Assembly: GCA_002711925.1 (NCBI GenBank) | Contig: PASJ01000001.1 | Coordinates: 1-57,596, forward strand | Origin: Pseudobdellovibrionaceae bacterium | GTDB taxonomy: Bacteria > Bdellovibrionota_B > Oligoflexia > Oligoflexales > Bog-1112 | Reading direction: 5' to 3' | Length of the DNA stretch: 57,596 bases | Shown: positions 28,481 to 37,044 of the stretch, one piece after another | Layout: every line of letters begins with the position of its first letter | Position numbering within the stretch: the stretch's first letter is position 1 | Notes under the pieces: generated by a model | The model's database searches: none | Seen by the model: only the letters and a program-made list of their open reading frames with translations | Told to the model about the DNA's origin: nothing | Translations under genes and position numbers: made by a program

Positions 28481-28550
28481 GAAAAAGCAAGATAAGCCTG
28501 GAGACAACAAGAAACTTAAAAAAATTTGGCCTTAGAGGTCAGAGTATTTT

Positions 28551-28841
28551 TTAATGACCATACTTTTTAGATTTTATATCACCAAGACTATTGTTGTACT
28601 CTTCGCAATCAATAGCCATAGCTTCTGCTAAATCAATAGCTCCATCAAAATCGTCAAGAGAAATCACTCCCCCATCATCCAAAAGCAAACGCAAAGCTTT
28701 TAGCTGATCTAATATATTTTTATGACTAAATCGAACGGTTTTAAGTTCTTGTTTAAGCTTATAAACCTCAGAGCCTAGCTCTAAAACACTTCGCTCAATA
28801 AAACATAGCTTGTCATCATAGTCTCGCATAAGAACACACAC
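28551..28841 (-). CDS. Small hypothetical coiled-coil protein
   Basis: A 96-residue acidic protein, not recognised. The first half (ERSVLELGSEVYKLKQELKTV) shows a heptad pattern typical of a short coiled coil. The second half is Asp- and Leu-rich (LLLDDGG, SLDDFDGAIDLAEAM). It begins with a GTG that overlaps the preceding gene by 26 bases; an ATG four codons later is an alternative start. It is the third gene of a tightly overlapping purM-x-y chain, so its expression is probably tied to purM. No signal peptide or membrane segment is seen. Confidence 0.5.
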   Translation of the reverse strand: MCVLMRDYDDKLCFIERSVLELGSEVYKLKQELKTVRFSHKNILDQLKALRLLLDDGGVISLDDFDGAIDLAEAMAIDCEEYNNSLGDIKSKKYGH

Positions 28842-29034
28842 CTATTGAAAATGAATTACGATATAAGTCTTCGGAAAGAAAAAACGCAACTTTAGCATCA
28901 ATATAAGATTTTGTTTTGTATAGTAAATATGTGATATTCATATAAAAGTAAAAAAAAGGTAACGAAGGATAGACTTCAAGCTCATTTAACAAATCAAGGG
29001 CTAAACAAAGTGAACTTTCTTTTCTCCTATACAA
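28816..29034 (-). CDS. Small hypothetical protein overlapping purM
   Basis: A 72-residue frame that starts with TTG inside the end of purM (34-base overlap) and ends inside the next small gene. GAGG lies nine bases before the TTG. The sequence (ALDLLNELEV, then MNITYLLYKTKSYIDAKVAFFLSEDLY) has the helix-turn-helix spacing of a tetratricopeptide-like hairpin, but one repeat is too little for a firm call. It may be a genuine coupled gene. It may also be a chance frame, since the bases would be left unexplained otherwise. I cannot assign a function. Confidence 0.4.
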   Translation of the reverse strand: MYRRKESSLCLALDLLNELEVYPSLPFFYFYMNITYLLYKTKSYIDAKVAFFLSEDLYRNSFSIGVCSYARL

Positions 29035-30044
29035 GAAGATCGAACCTCACCAACTACGACAGCATCAGAAAAGTGCTCCCGCAAACAACCTTCAAAGTCT
29101 CTTTGTTGCTCTTTTGCAACGAGAATCATCATACCTACACCTAAATTAAAAACCGACTCAAAAGAAAAAATATCCGAAGAAAAGTTTAAAAGAAAGTTTT
29201 TCATCCACAAAGGGGTAGGTATAACTGACTTATTAAGATAACACGACAGCCCTTTTGGAATCACCCGTGACAAGTTAGCAGCAACCCCCCCACCGGTAAT
29301 GTGAGAAAGAGCATGAATAACATCTGGGCTGCACTGTTTAAAAAGTAAAGGTAGACGGGAGTAAATTCTTGTTGGAGTCAGAAGCTTTGCTAATACTTCT
29401 TGGTTGAAAAGATTTGGTTTTTCTAAACACCACTTGCGAAGCAAAGAGTACCCATTGCTATGAAAACCCGACGAAGGTAAAACATAAATTAAATCACCTT
29501 CTCTTACATTTTCAGGACGAATCATCGCTTTTTTTTCGACAGCACCGACCACAAACCCAGCAAGATCAAAGTGCCCCTTCTGGTAAAGACCTGGAAGCTC
29601 TGCAGTTTCTCCACCTAAAAGAGTGCAGGAGCACAAATTCAAGGCTTTCTTAATCCCAGAAAGAACAACTTTAAAACTTAACTCATCGAGTTTTCCGCTA
29701 GCATAATAATCAAGAAAAAAAAGAGGACTGGCACCACTTGTATAGAGATCATTGACACACATAGCGACCAGATCTTGCCCAAGAGATTCAAGCCGCCCAG
29801 AATCTAGCGCCATAAGAAGCTTCGTTCCGACACCGTCAGTAGAAGCTATCAAAACCGGTTGCTTTAAACCCAATCTCCCTAAATCATAAGAGCCTGCAAA
29901 TCCACCAATATTTGAACTTAGCGCGCATTTTGAGTGTTTCTTGGAGTTTTCTTCTGCGATCCAACTAACCAAGCGATCTGCTTTTTCCGTATCAACACCC
30001 GCATCTTTGTAGTAGTTTTGACCAGAATTAAAGTTATCTTTCAT
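29001..30044 (-). CDS. purM: Phosphoribosylformylglycinamidine cyclo-ligase (AIR synthetase)
   Basis: The fifth step of purine synthesis, closing the imidazole ring of FGAM with ATP. Counting from the ATG at 30044 the protein is 347 residues, the normal length. The upstream TTG extension to 30083 has no Shine-Dalgarno and would add a tail before the family start (YKDAGVD). Visible motifs are KADRLVSWI, DGVGTKLLMA, AMCVNDLYTSGASPLFFLDY, LLGGETAELPGLY, PSSGFHSNGYSLLR and HITGGGVAANLSR. It is divergent from mutM, with a short shared promoter region between them. Two tiny overlapping genes follow it. Confidence 0.95.
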   Translation of the reverse strand: MKDNFNSGQNYYKDAGVDTEKADRLVSWIAEENSKKHSKCALSSNIGGFAGSYDLGRLGLKQPVLIASTDGVGTKLLMALDSGRLESLGQDLVAMCVNDLYTSGASPLFFLDYYASGKLDELSFKVVLSGIKKALNLCSCTLLGGETAELPGLYQKGHFDLAGFVVGAVEKKAMIRPENVREGDLIYVLPSSGFHSNGYSLLRKWCLEKPNLFNQEVLAKLLTPTRIYSRLPLLFKQCSPDVIHALSHITGGGVAANLSRVIPKGLSCYLNKSVIPTPLWMKNFLLNFSSDIFSFESVFNLGVGMMILVAKEQQRDFEGCLREHFSDAVVVGEVRSSCIGEKKVHFV

Positions 30045-30154
30045 AACACTACCAACCCTTATATAGAAAACATCTAACAACAAAAAAGAAGTTAAAAGAA
30101 TTTAAAATAACTGTCCACAACTAGGTCGAAAGAAATAAAGACGAAAGCAAAATC

Positions 30155-30997
30155 ATGCCCGAACTACCTGAAGTCGAAACCATAACTAAAGGACTTAACC
30201 TAAAATTTTCAGGTAAGACCTGTACCAAAATAGTGTTTCACCGCAAAGACTTACGTTACCCAATTCCTCAACAAACAATTAGAAGCTGCTGCTTAGAGAC
30301 ACCCATTTTGTCATTTAAACGAAGAGCTAAATACATATTGATGGAAACACAGAAAGGATCTATCGTTTTTCATCTTGGTATGACAGGAAGCATTCACCAA
30401 GAAGTGAGCTCTGTCCCTTTACGCCCACATACCCACGCTGTTTTTTCATTTTATGAAAACAAACAAAAAAAAGTATATTTACATTACGTGGACCCTCGAA
30501 GATTTGGTCTGATTTCTGCAATAAAAGGTGCCGTCACTGGTAAAGAAAAATATTTTCAGGACTTAGGATTAGAGCCCTTAGAACACAAGAATCTTGGAAA
30601 AAAACTGATGCAGCTTGGAGCTCACAAAAAGCAAGCTATCAAAAAATTTATAATGGATAGTAAAATTATCGTAGGTGTAGGAAATATATATGCAAGCGAA
30701 AGCCTTTATGAGGCAAGGGTTCACCCGGAAACACCCGCAGGAAACCTCAAGAATAAGCACTTCATAGCCATAGGTCTTGCTATTCAGAAAATCTTAAGAA
30801 AAGCCATCAAAGATGGAGGCACAACCCTTAAAGATTATGTTAATACAGACGGTAAACCTGGTTACTTTAAGCAAAAACTAAAAGTCTATGATAGAGAACA
30901 GCAACCTTGTCTTACCTGCAAACAAAAAATTGTTCGCTTGGTGCAAGGCGGAAGAAGCACTTTTTTTTGTCCTTACTGTCAAAAAGAGAAAAAATAA
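30155..30997 (+). CDS. mutM: Formamidopyrimidine-DNA glycosylase
   Basis: A base-excision repair enzyme that removes 8-oxoguanine and formamidopyrimidines and cuts the strand by beta/delta elimination. The 280-residue protein begins with PELPEVETI, where P2 is the nucleophile and E3 helps catalysis. FHLGMTGS carries the family core, GVGNIYASE forms the helix-two-turn-helix, and the C-terminal zinc finger uses C-x2-C and C-x2-C (CLTCK, then FFCPYCQ). R in QGGRSTFFC is the conserved DNA contact. Complete and normal in length. It is divergent from purM and followed by tRNA-Ile after 206 bases. Confidence 0.95.
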   Translation: MPELPEVETITKGLNLKFSGKTCTKIVFHRKDLRYPIPQQTIRSCCLETPILSFKRRAKYILMETQKGSIVFHLGMTGSIHQEVSSVPLRPHTHAVFSFYENKQKKVYLHYVDPRRFGLISAIKGAVTGKEKYFQDLGLEPLEHKNLGKKLMQLGAHKKQAIKKFIMDSKIIVGVGNIYASESLYEARVHPETPAGNLKNKHFIAIGLAIQKILRKAIKDGGTTLKDYVNTDGKPGYFKQKLKVYDREQQPCLTCKQKIVRLVQGGRSTFFCPYCQKEKK

Positions 30998-31203
30998 GCT
31001 CGAAATCTCGCCCAAAGCCTCGGCAGCCACAAACGGGGTGCAGGTTCCTCATGTAGAAAAAACCCTTTAGCCTCAATACTCAAAAACAAAACATATTATT
31101 TTAGCTAAACTTTTTTATCCAGAAACTGGAACATCAAAAAAAAGCTGCGAGGAAACAATTGACAGATGCTTCCTAAAAAGATAAAACCTTCTTTCAATTA
31201 TAT

Positions 31204-31280
<77 letters not shown>

Positions 31281-31559
31281 TTTTATTTATTTCTTCCAAG
31301 ACTTTATCGATTTTAAGAATCTACAAAATTTCAGTACATAGATGTCAAATGTCGCGCAGAAAACCTTCATAACGCAAGATTCTGTGCGTACTTGTTCGTA
31401 GACATCCATAGCTTTCCATTTTCACCTTTATTGGAATAACTTTTTTTGTATAAAATTAAATAGGCTACTAAACAAAACTTGCACACATTGTTTATAATTA
31501 TCAAAAGAAACAACTTATACTCGTTTGAATTAAAGTATAGAGGATTTAACATTAATTAT

Positions 31560-33269
31560 TTGCTTACTTTTTTACTTTTTTTGTGGGTTTTTTCCTGTAA
31601 AACCAGAAGAACATCCCGGACAATTGACGAAATCAATAAAACCACTAGCGAAAAACCGTCTTTATTAGAAGAAGGTGAAGATCCAAATAATTATGAAGAG
31701 ACTATCACTTTGTTCCCCGGCTCACTCAATGATTTTGAACTAACAGAAACTTCTGATGATTTTGAATGCAGCCCTATTGCTGCTGCAGAACTTACCATAC
31801 CCCTGTTAGAAAAAGATAATATTCCACAAGCTTTAGAACAATATAGACAAAGTGAAAACGAGTTAGAATTTCTTCGCTTTTATGCTTGCCTAGTACCAGA
31901 AGAAGAGAAAGACTTCAGTCTAGTCAAAACAAAAAGTACTAGTTTTCAGAACCTTGTGATTTTTGGGCAGAGACAACCTGGTGCTACTAGGACTTTAGGT
32001 AAACCTCCAGCTCCGCGGGGGACCCTTAGCAATACAAGAACTTTCCCAACCCCAACAAAACCTAACCCAGCTCCCTCAGGAAATAACACCTTCCCCAAAG
32101 GATTGGAGACACAAAAAAAACAGCTCTTTTTAACAGAAGACACAACACTAAAAATACCAGATGGTACTACGATAAAAATACAAGCTCAAGTAAGAGGCTT
32201 ATTCGCAAGATTGAAAGTCAACGAGATAAAAAAGAAAGAAAAACTGACACTACAAGCAACACAGGCTACAAGTGAGTTTCAAAAAAACAATTCTCGCTTA
32301 AACCAGAAACTAAAAAAAACCTGGGAAGATGGTGGAACCATCGACAATCTAATAATTAAGCTTTCCAAATCTTTTAAAAATCGAAGTATTATAGAAGTAA
32401 TAGATTCACTAAAAGAATTAAAAAAAAGCGCCTTAGATGTTAAGGCAAAGCACACAACATGGCAGGCAAACTTCCCAGAAGAAAAAAAGCTATATACCAT
32501 GACAGACCTTGAAAGTATCTCAATCCATTCAAAAGACTACCTGTACAGTACTTCTACCTATAATATCTTATATTTGAAGTACTTGGGGAAAATAAAAAAA
32601 CTAGAAGAGAATGATCTTAAGTCCTATAAGACTTTGACTAAACAGATGAAGACAAAAGCCATCGTATTAGATTCTGACACCCAAAAAATTTTGACTAAAA
32701 ATTCAGAAGTTCCAAAAGCTTCAGAAGCTCACTACAGCTCACAGTTAGCTGAACCAATGCAGTATAGCATGAGAGGTAGCATGCCTTTGAAAGAAATTCA
32801 CGAGAGTTTACAAAAACTAAAGAATCTAAACCAGAAGGTTGATGATGTAAAATTAAAGGACAATTCCACAGATCCTTTAAAAACAATTAAAGATTACCAA
32901 ACCAAAGTAGATGAAAGATTGGGAGCATGGGAGGATTCAAATGCAATCATTCAACAACTTACAAAACACAAAAAATCTCACAACCTTAAGGAAAAAAATG
33001 AAATTTTAGAGCAGCTTAAACAAAGAAGCAAGTTAATGGAACTAGGGGGTGACTCGGGTTTTACAGCAAATGACCAAGAAAAAATAATAAAACATTTAAT
33101 AGTAGAAAAGAAAAGATTCACTGAGCAAGCAAAGAATTCTTTCACCCCCTCTTCAAAGACAAAGTATCAAGATGAAGCAACAAAAATACAAACACTAATA
33201 ACTAGAGTAAATGAAATGAAGGTTGTTGAGCCAAAAGAGGCTTCGTTGAAGACTCTTTCACCACAGTAG
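31560..33269 (+). CDS. Repeat-containing lipoprotein of unknown function
   Basis: A large secreted protein, not recognised. A signal peptide ends in the lipobox VFSC, so the mature form should be lipid-anchored. A Pro/Thr-rich linker (TPTKPNPAPSG) follows near 32040-32090. The rest is charged and helical. Two stretches resemble each other: around 32300-32450 (TWEDGGTIDNL...EVIDSLKELKK) and around 32925-33040 (AWEDSNAIIQQL...EILEQLKQRSK). They share a W-E-D start, an I/L pattern and an L-K ending, so the protein seems to contain a degenerate repeat. The start is unclear. AGAGGA (31539-31544) precedes TTG at 31560 by 15 bases, and the longest frame begins at TTG 31479. The next gene is an exported ClpP-like protease. 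Confidence 0.6.
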   Translation: MLTFLLFLWVFSCKTRRTSRTIDEINKTTSEKPSLLEEGEDPNNYEETITLFPGSLNDFELTETSDDFECSPIAAAELTIPLLEKDNIPQALEQYRQSENELEFLRFYACLVPEEEKDFSLVKTKSTSFQNLVIFGQRQPGATRTLGKPPAPRGTLSNTRTFPTPTKPNPAPSGNNTFPKGLETQKKQLFLTEDTTLKIPDGTTIKIQAQVRGLFARLKVNEIKKKEKLTLQATQATSEFQKNNSRLNQKLKKTWEDGGTIDNLIIKLSKSFKNRSIIEVIDSLKELKKSALDVKAKHTTWQANFPEEKKLYTMTDLESISIHSKDYLYSTSTYNILYLKYLGKIKKLEENDLKSYKTLTKQMKTKAIVLDSDTQKILTKNSEVPKASEAHYSSQLAEPMQYSMRGSMPLKEIHESLQKLKNLNQKVDDVKLKDNSTDPLKTIKDYQTKVDERLGAWEDSNAIIQQLTKHKKSHNLKEKNEILEQLKQRSKLMELGGDSGFTANDQEKIIKHLIVEKKRFTEQAKNSFTPSSKTKYQDEATKIQTLITRVNEMKVVEPKEASLKTLSPQ

Positions 33270-33650
33270 AATTCATATGGATATTTTTTTCTTAGTCTGC
33301 AACAAGAAAAGAAAACAGAAAAAATGAGCTACAAAAATTTAAATTCCTATACTTCATTATAATAGATAAAAAATTATTTTAAATATCTCTCAAACTTCCA
33401 AACACAATTTTTCTCTTGTCTAAATAAATTTTTCCAAAATATACGTTAGTTGTACAAGAAAGAAAAAATTAAATAAAAAAATAAAACCGTTCTTTGACAA
33501 TGGGACCTCTTGTCTTTTATGTGTTTTAAAAATGTATGGTTTCCTTTAAAACACAAATCACAACTTTAATCGTTGAGCCAACAAAAAAAATATATTATAT
33601 GTTTTTGAAGGGTGACATTGTATTTCTTATCAATAAATATAAAGGTAAAC
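33270..33650. other. AT-rich intergenic region before the ClpP-like gene
   Basis: No convincing ORF or RNA gene is found here; the short frame that extends the ClpP-like gene upstream lacks a Shine-Dalgarno. A promoter candidate at 33494-33523 is listed separately. The remainder is low-complexity A/T sequence. Confidence 0.4.
33494..33523 (+). promoter_or_regulatory. Candidate sigma-70 promoter for the ClpP-like gene
   Basis: A perfect TTGACA (33494-33499) is followed after 18 bases by TATGTG (33518-33523). It lies about 130 bases upstream of the start codon. The -10 match is only partial (TATxxx), so this is a candidate. Confidence 0.35.
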
Positions 33651-34697
33651 ATGATGCAGGTGCATTTGAGAGTTTTTATCTTGTTTTTATTTTTAACACA
33701 ATCTTTTACAAATATAGCAACAGAAACACCAAAAAGGACAAGATCAGACCAAGAACAATTGAGTGAAAACAACGACGATCAATCGGAAGATTCCTCCGCA
33801 ACTGCAGAAGAAGAAGACGAGGAGATTTTAGAGTTAAACGCATCTAGAAAAAAAGCTCGAATCTCAAATGAAATCCTTGAAAGCGAAATTCAAAAAACCA
33901 CACTACAAATAGAAAAAATGAGAAAGGAAAGAGAACTTAACAGATATGTTTTTAGTACCTCTTCTTACGAGAAAAAGCCTTACAAACCTAAAAAGCAAAC
34001 TCTTAATGTTAGTGATAGAAAAATCCACCTAGATGGGCCGATAAACAGAGAAACGACAGATCGAATAATCAGACAAATTAATTTTTATAACAACAAAAAA
34101 AGAGGGTACCCGATATTTTTGTTTATCAATAGCCCAGGAGGGTCTGTTATCCAAGGGTTTAAGTTACTTGACGCCATAAATTATTGCCCTTCACCTGTTT
34201 ATGTGATTGTCAAAGAGTTTGCTGCAAGTATGGCAGCAGTCATAACAGCTCAGGCTAAACTCTCTTTTGCTTTAGAAAATGCAATTTTACTATTTCATGA
34301 ACCATCCACTTTGACGCACGGCAACACCTCTAACTTAAGAGAGAATTTGGATTTCATGGAAGATATTGAACAAAAGCTTATGGGACCACTATTGGAAAAG
34401 TTCAATTACACTTCCATTGAAGAGTGGAGAAAAGACCTATACAAAAACAGTGTAACAGGAGACTGGACGGAATTTGCTGGTGATGCTATAAAGCTAAAGT
34501 GGGTCAATAATATTGTAAAAGAAATAAGAGATACAAGTTCATTTACTTTAGAAGAAAATCAAGATCAAGATCAAAAGTATGATTCTGAAGAAGATAGCAA
34601 CAAAGGAAAAAAGAAAAAGACAAAAAAGAAAAAATCGCGTCAAGCAGCAGTAACATATGAAAGTCCTTTTGATTTTAATTTTATCTACTCAAAATAA
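33651..34697 (+). CDS. Exported ClpP-like serine protease with charged tails
   Basis: A 348-residue protein with a ClpP/crotonase-fold protease core but a secretion signal. The start ATG at 33651 follows AAAGG by five bases and yields a clear signal peptide (VFILFLFLTQSF). An acidic, Ser/Glu-rich segment and a helical stretch come next. The core then begins near residue 118. The catalytic triad is recognisable: S193 in EFAASMAAV, H216 in LLFHEPS and D271 in VTGDWTEF, with the oxyanion loop NSPGGSV. The C-terminus is Lys-rich (KGKKKKTKKKKSR). ClpP normally works in the cytoplasm with an AAA+ ATPase. No ATP is available in the periplasm, so a stand-alone or differently partnered protease is implied. 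Localisation is inferred from sequence only. Confidence 0.8.
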   Translation: MMQVHLRVFILFLFLTQSFTNIATETPKRTRSDQEQLSENNDDQSEDSSATAEEEDEEILELNASRKKARISNEILESEIQKTTLQIEKMRKERELNRYVFSTSSYEKKPYKPKKQTLNVSDRKIHLDGPINRETTDRIIRQINFYNNKKRGYPIFLFINSPGGSVIQGFKLLDAINYCPSPVYVIVKEFAASMAAVITAQAKLSFALENAILLFHEPSTLTHGNTSNLRENLDFMEDIEQKLMGPLLEKFNYTSIEEWRKDLYKNSVTGDWTEFAGDAIKLKWVNNIVKEIRDTSSFTLEENQDQDQKYDSEEDSNKGKKKKTKKKKSRQAAVTYESPFDFNFIYSK

Positions 34698-34796
34698 CAC
34701 ATATCTTCTTTTCCAAGCAAAAAATTTTCTACTTAATAATAAATAGTTTCTAAAAGATTCCTTCTATCTTCACATAAAAAGAGAAAATTCTTTAAA

Positions 34797-34844
34797 GTGT
34801 AAAAGACCTATTAAAATTAAGTTTGAATTTTAATCATTTTACAC
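34797..34844 (+). repeat. Long imperfect inverted repeat in the leader of the sulfatase-fold gene
   Basis: GTGTAAAA (34797-34804) pairs with TTTTACAC (34837-34844), and inside it ATTAAAATT (34810-34818) pairs with AATTTTAAT (34826-34834) around a seven-base loop. That is 17 pairs in two helices separated by a small internal loop. There is no T-run after it, so it is a poor terminator. It lies 55 bases before the start codon of the following gene and may be an operator or RNA switch element. Confidence 0.5.
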
Positions 34845-34856
34845 TACTATTCTATT

Positions 34857-34875
34857 CTTATAAAATCCTTATAAG
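34857..34875 (+). repeat. Perfect inverted repeat CTTATAA-AATCC-TTATAAG
   Basis: Seven-base arms with a five-base spacer, 24 bases upstream of the ATG of the LTA-synthase-like gene and just after the larger dyad. In AT-rich DNA such dyads occur by chance, but two adjacent ones in one leader are suggestive of protein binding. Confidence 0.4.
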
Positions 34876-34899
34876 AAACTCTCGCTAGGAATAACTACT

Positions 34900-36699
34900 A
34901 TGTTTTATTTGAAAAAATTAACACCTTTAGCTCAAATACTGTGGGTTACTGTACTCCTTTTTTTCTTATCCTTAATCCCTAAATATTATTTTTATTTCAG
35001 CAATTCTAGCGGCAATACAGAAGTTATTTTTACAAGTGTTTACCGAGTTTTAAATCTAAATCTTGTGCTTTTTTTTTTAATGCTTCCATATTTAGTTTCT
35101 TTTTGGAGCAAAAAAATTGCAGTTATCTTTCTATTTCTTGAGGTTTTTTCATCTTTGTTGATAAGCATGATAGAGCAAACTCTACTTCTAGGGTTTGGAC
35201 ATGGTTTTCATAGCGCTGTGTTTAACCAGATAGGGGCGAACTGGGACTCTGCGAATATGATCATTCGAATGTATGGAACAAAAATTATTCTCTTTTTAAT
35301 GATTTCCTTACCTACAACATATTTCATTTCTATACACGCAATAAAGACTTTACCGAAAAATACACTTGCATTTTTCTTCATAATTTTTTTGGGAATAAAA
35401 GGGTTATTTGTAATAAGTAAAAATATTGAGCCTGAAAAAAACAAATCTGATGCCCTCCACAATATTTCTTTAGTTTCCTTTTATATTCATTATAAAGATT
35501 ATCTTTCTATAAAAAACTTTTCTAGCAAACATAATCTTTCAGTTCGTGAAAAAAATATTTTGCAAGATATTGGCTTTATAAATAAACCTGTTGACCTTGA
35601 AAAAATTACTTACCCTTCAAAAAAGCTCAACCTAATAGTGGTTTATTTTGAAGGATTCAATCTTGATTACACTCAAAAAGGTGGTAGTAAATTCAAAGGG
35701 TTGACACCTCATCTTGATGCTTTTAACGATGAATCGGTTTTTTTCACTAATTACCACAGCGCAACGCGGCCAACACACAACGGTATTGTCTCTAATCTTT
35801 GTGGGATCATACCGGAAATTTCCAACAATCATTTTGTTGACTTTCCCCAAGACGGAGGCTCTCTTACTTGTTATCCTAATATTTTAAGAAAGTTTAATTA
35901 TAAGCAAGAATACCTATATTCTGCAACATATATGCTTAAAGGATATAAACAAAGCTCTTATTTTTCTGGTTTTGATCAAGTTTTTGGCGAACCTGATATT
36001 TTAAAAATAAATCCGCAACTGGAAACATACGAATGGGGTATCTACGACACGGATCTTGCAAACTTTACTATAAGTAGATCGAGATACTACCTGGATAAAA
36101 ACCAAACATTCAACCTAAATGTAAAATTTGCCAGTTCACACACAACCTACTATAAGTCTCCCGACTGTCCACAATATTCTCCAAGCAAACACCTAAATTC
36201 GATTCACTGTAGCGATTTTGCTTTTGGAAAAATATATGATTTTTACAAGAAATCAGGTTCCTATAAAAACACTGTACTGATAGCAGTAGCAGACGAGCCA
36301 GGGAAAAACATCACAAACAATAAGGATAGTGTCAATCAAAAAATTTTGTTTTCTATGATGCACCCTGACATGAAAAGCAATGTTAATCATATAATTAGCT
36401 ATTCACCTGACTTTGCTCCCACAATACTTGAAGCACTAAGATTTAATATTCAAGAGCTAAACTTAGGGAAATCTATATTTTCAAAAAGAAAGAATTACCC
36501 CTTACTCGTATCTCCTCGATACATAGTAACACAAGAAGGAATAAAAACAAAAAGGTGTAGTATTGATTCTTCACATTCTTATTTAATAAATAAAAAAGAT
36601 GACCTTGAGGACAATTGCAAACGATCAAAGTTATTTAAGATCTATAATGATCAAATCATTCTCTCAAAAAAAGATGAAAATAATATTTTTGAATTTTAG
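34900..36699 (+). CDS. LTA-synthase/sulfatase-fold phosphatidyl-group transferase (membrane)
   Basis: A 599-residue protein with five N-terminal membrane segments (to about residue 172) and a periplasmic alkaline-phosphatase-fold domain, like LtaS, OpgB and EptA enzymes that transfer phosphoglycerol or phosphoethanolamine to glycans or lipids. Family landmarks are LIVVYFEGFN with metal ligand E251, LTPHLDAF, the nucleophile T292 in ATRPTHNG, WGIYDTDL, and H414 in SSHTTYY. One point is odd: the metal-ligand pair normally written D-H (as in SDHG) reads D465-E466 in VADEPGK. It may still bind metal or may be impaired. The protein has two Cys pairs (e.g. NLCGI and LTCYP) typical of disulphide-stabilised relatives. 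It stands alone, with an inverted-repeat-rich leader. Confidence 0.82.
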   Translation: MFYLKKLTPLAQILWVTVLLFFLSLIPKYYFYFSNSSGNTEVIFTSVYRVLNLNLVLFFLMLPYLVSFWSKKIAVIFLFLEVFSSLLISMIEQTLLLGFGHGFHSAVFNQIGANWDSANMIIRMYGTKIILFLMISLPTTYFISIHAIKTLPKNTLAFFFIIFLGIKGLFVISKNIEPEKNKSDALHNISLVSFYIHYKDYLSIKNFSSKHNLSVREKNILQDIGFINKPVDLEKITYPSKKLNLIVVYFEGFNLDYTQKGGSKFKGLTPHLDAFNDESVFFTNYHSATRPTHNGIVSNLCGIIPEISNNHFVDFPQDGGSLTCYPNILRKFNYKQEYLYSATYMLKGYKQSSYFSGFDQVFGEPDILKINPQLETYEWGIYDTDLANFTISRSRYYLDKNQTFNLNVKFASSHTTYYKSPDCPQYSPSKHLNSIHCSDFAFGKIYDFYKKSGSYKNTVLIAVADEPGKNITNNKDSVNQKILFSMMHPDMKSNVNHIISYSPDFAPTILEALRFNIQELNLGKSIFSKRKNYPLLVSPRYIVTQEGIKTKRCSIDSSHSYLINKKDDLEDNCKRSKLFKIYNDQIILSKKDENNIFEF

Positions 36700-36876
36700 A
36701 ATTCTTCTTTTCAATACCGTAAACGAAAAAAAAACAAGTCAAAAAAATTTTATTTAAAAGTATCACAGCGTCTTATCGAACATTTTTTTGCTTCTTGATT
36801 TACTCTTTATATCAGGTGCTTCAATTATTTCACTTAAATTTTTTTTACGTTCTTGCAAGAAAAATAAGATTAAGTT

Positions 36877-36892
36877 AGTCTAAAATTAGACT
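36877..36892 (+). promoter_or_regulatory. Operator-like inverted repeat AGTCTAA-AA-TTAGACT
   Basis: Perfect seven-base arms with a two-base centre. Flanking AAGTT and AACTT extend the symmetry imperfectly on both sides. The compact spacing suits a dimeric repressor. It lies 190 bases upstream of the NicO-type metal transporter. No regulator gene is adjacent. Confidence 0.4.
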
Positions 36893-36980
36893 TAAACTTA
36901 TAAGTCAAAAAAGCAACTGCTTTTTATTTTTAACAAAGACAACAAATAAAAACGGAGGGATAAAGCATAAAAAAAATTAG

Positions 36981-36996
36981 CAAGTACCTATACTTG
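36981..36996 (+). promoter_or_regulatory. Inverted repeat CAAGTA-CCTA-TACTTG
   Basis: Perfect six-base arms with a four-base spacer, about 87 bases upstream of the NicO-type start codon. Possible regulator site; chance occurrence is not excluded. Confidence 0.3.
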
Positions 36997-37044
36997 TACA
37001 CAACAATCTTCTAGAAAAGAATACTAATTAATCTCTAGTTTATA

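Noticed and set aside
30998..31203. tmRNA or SRP RNA in the gap after mutM
   Set aside because: I looked for the conserved ends of tmRNA and the GGAAGGAAGCAG core of SRP RNA and found neither.
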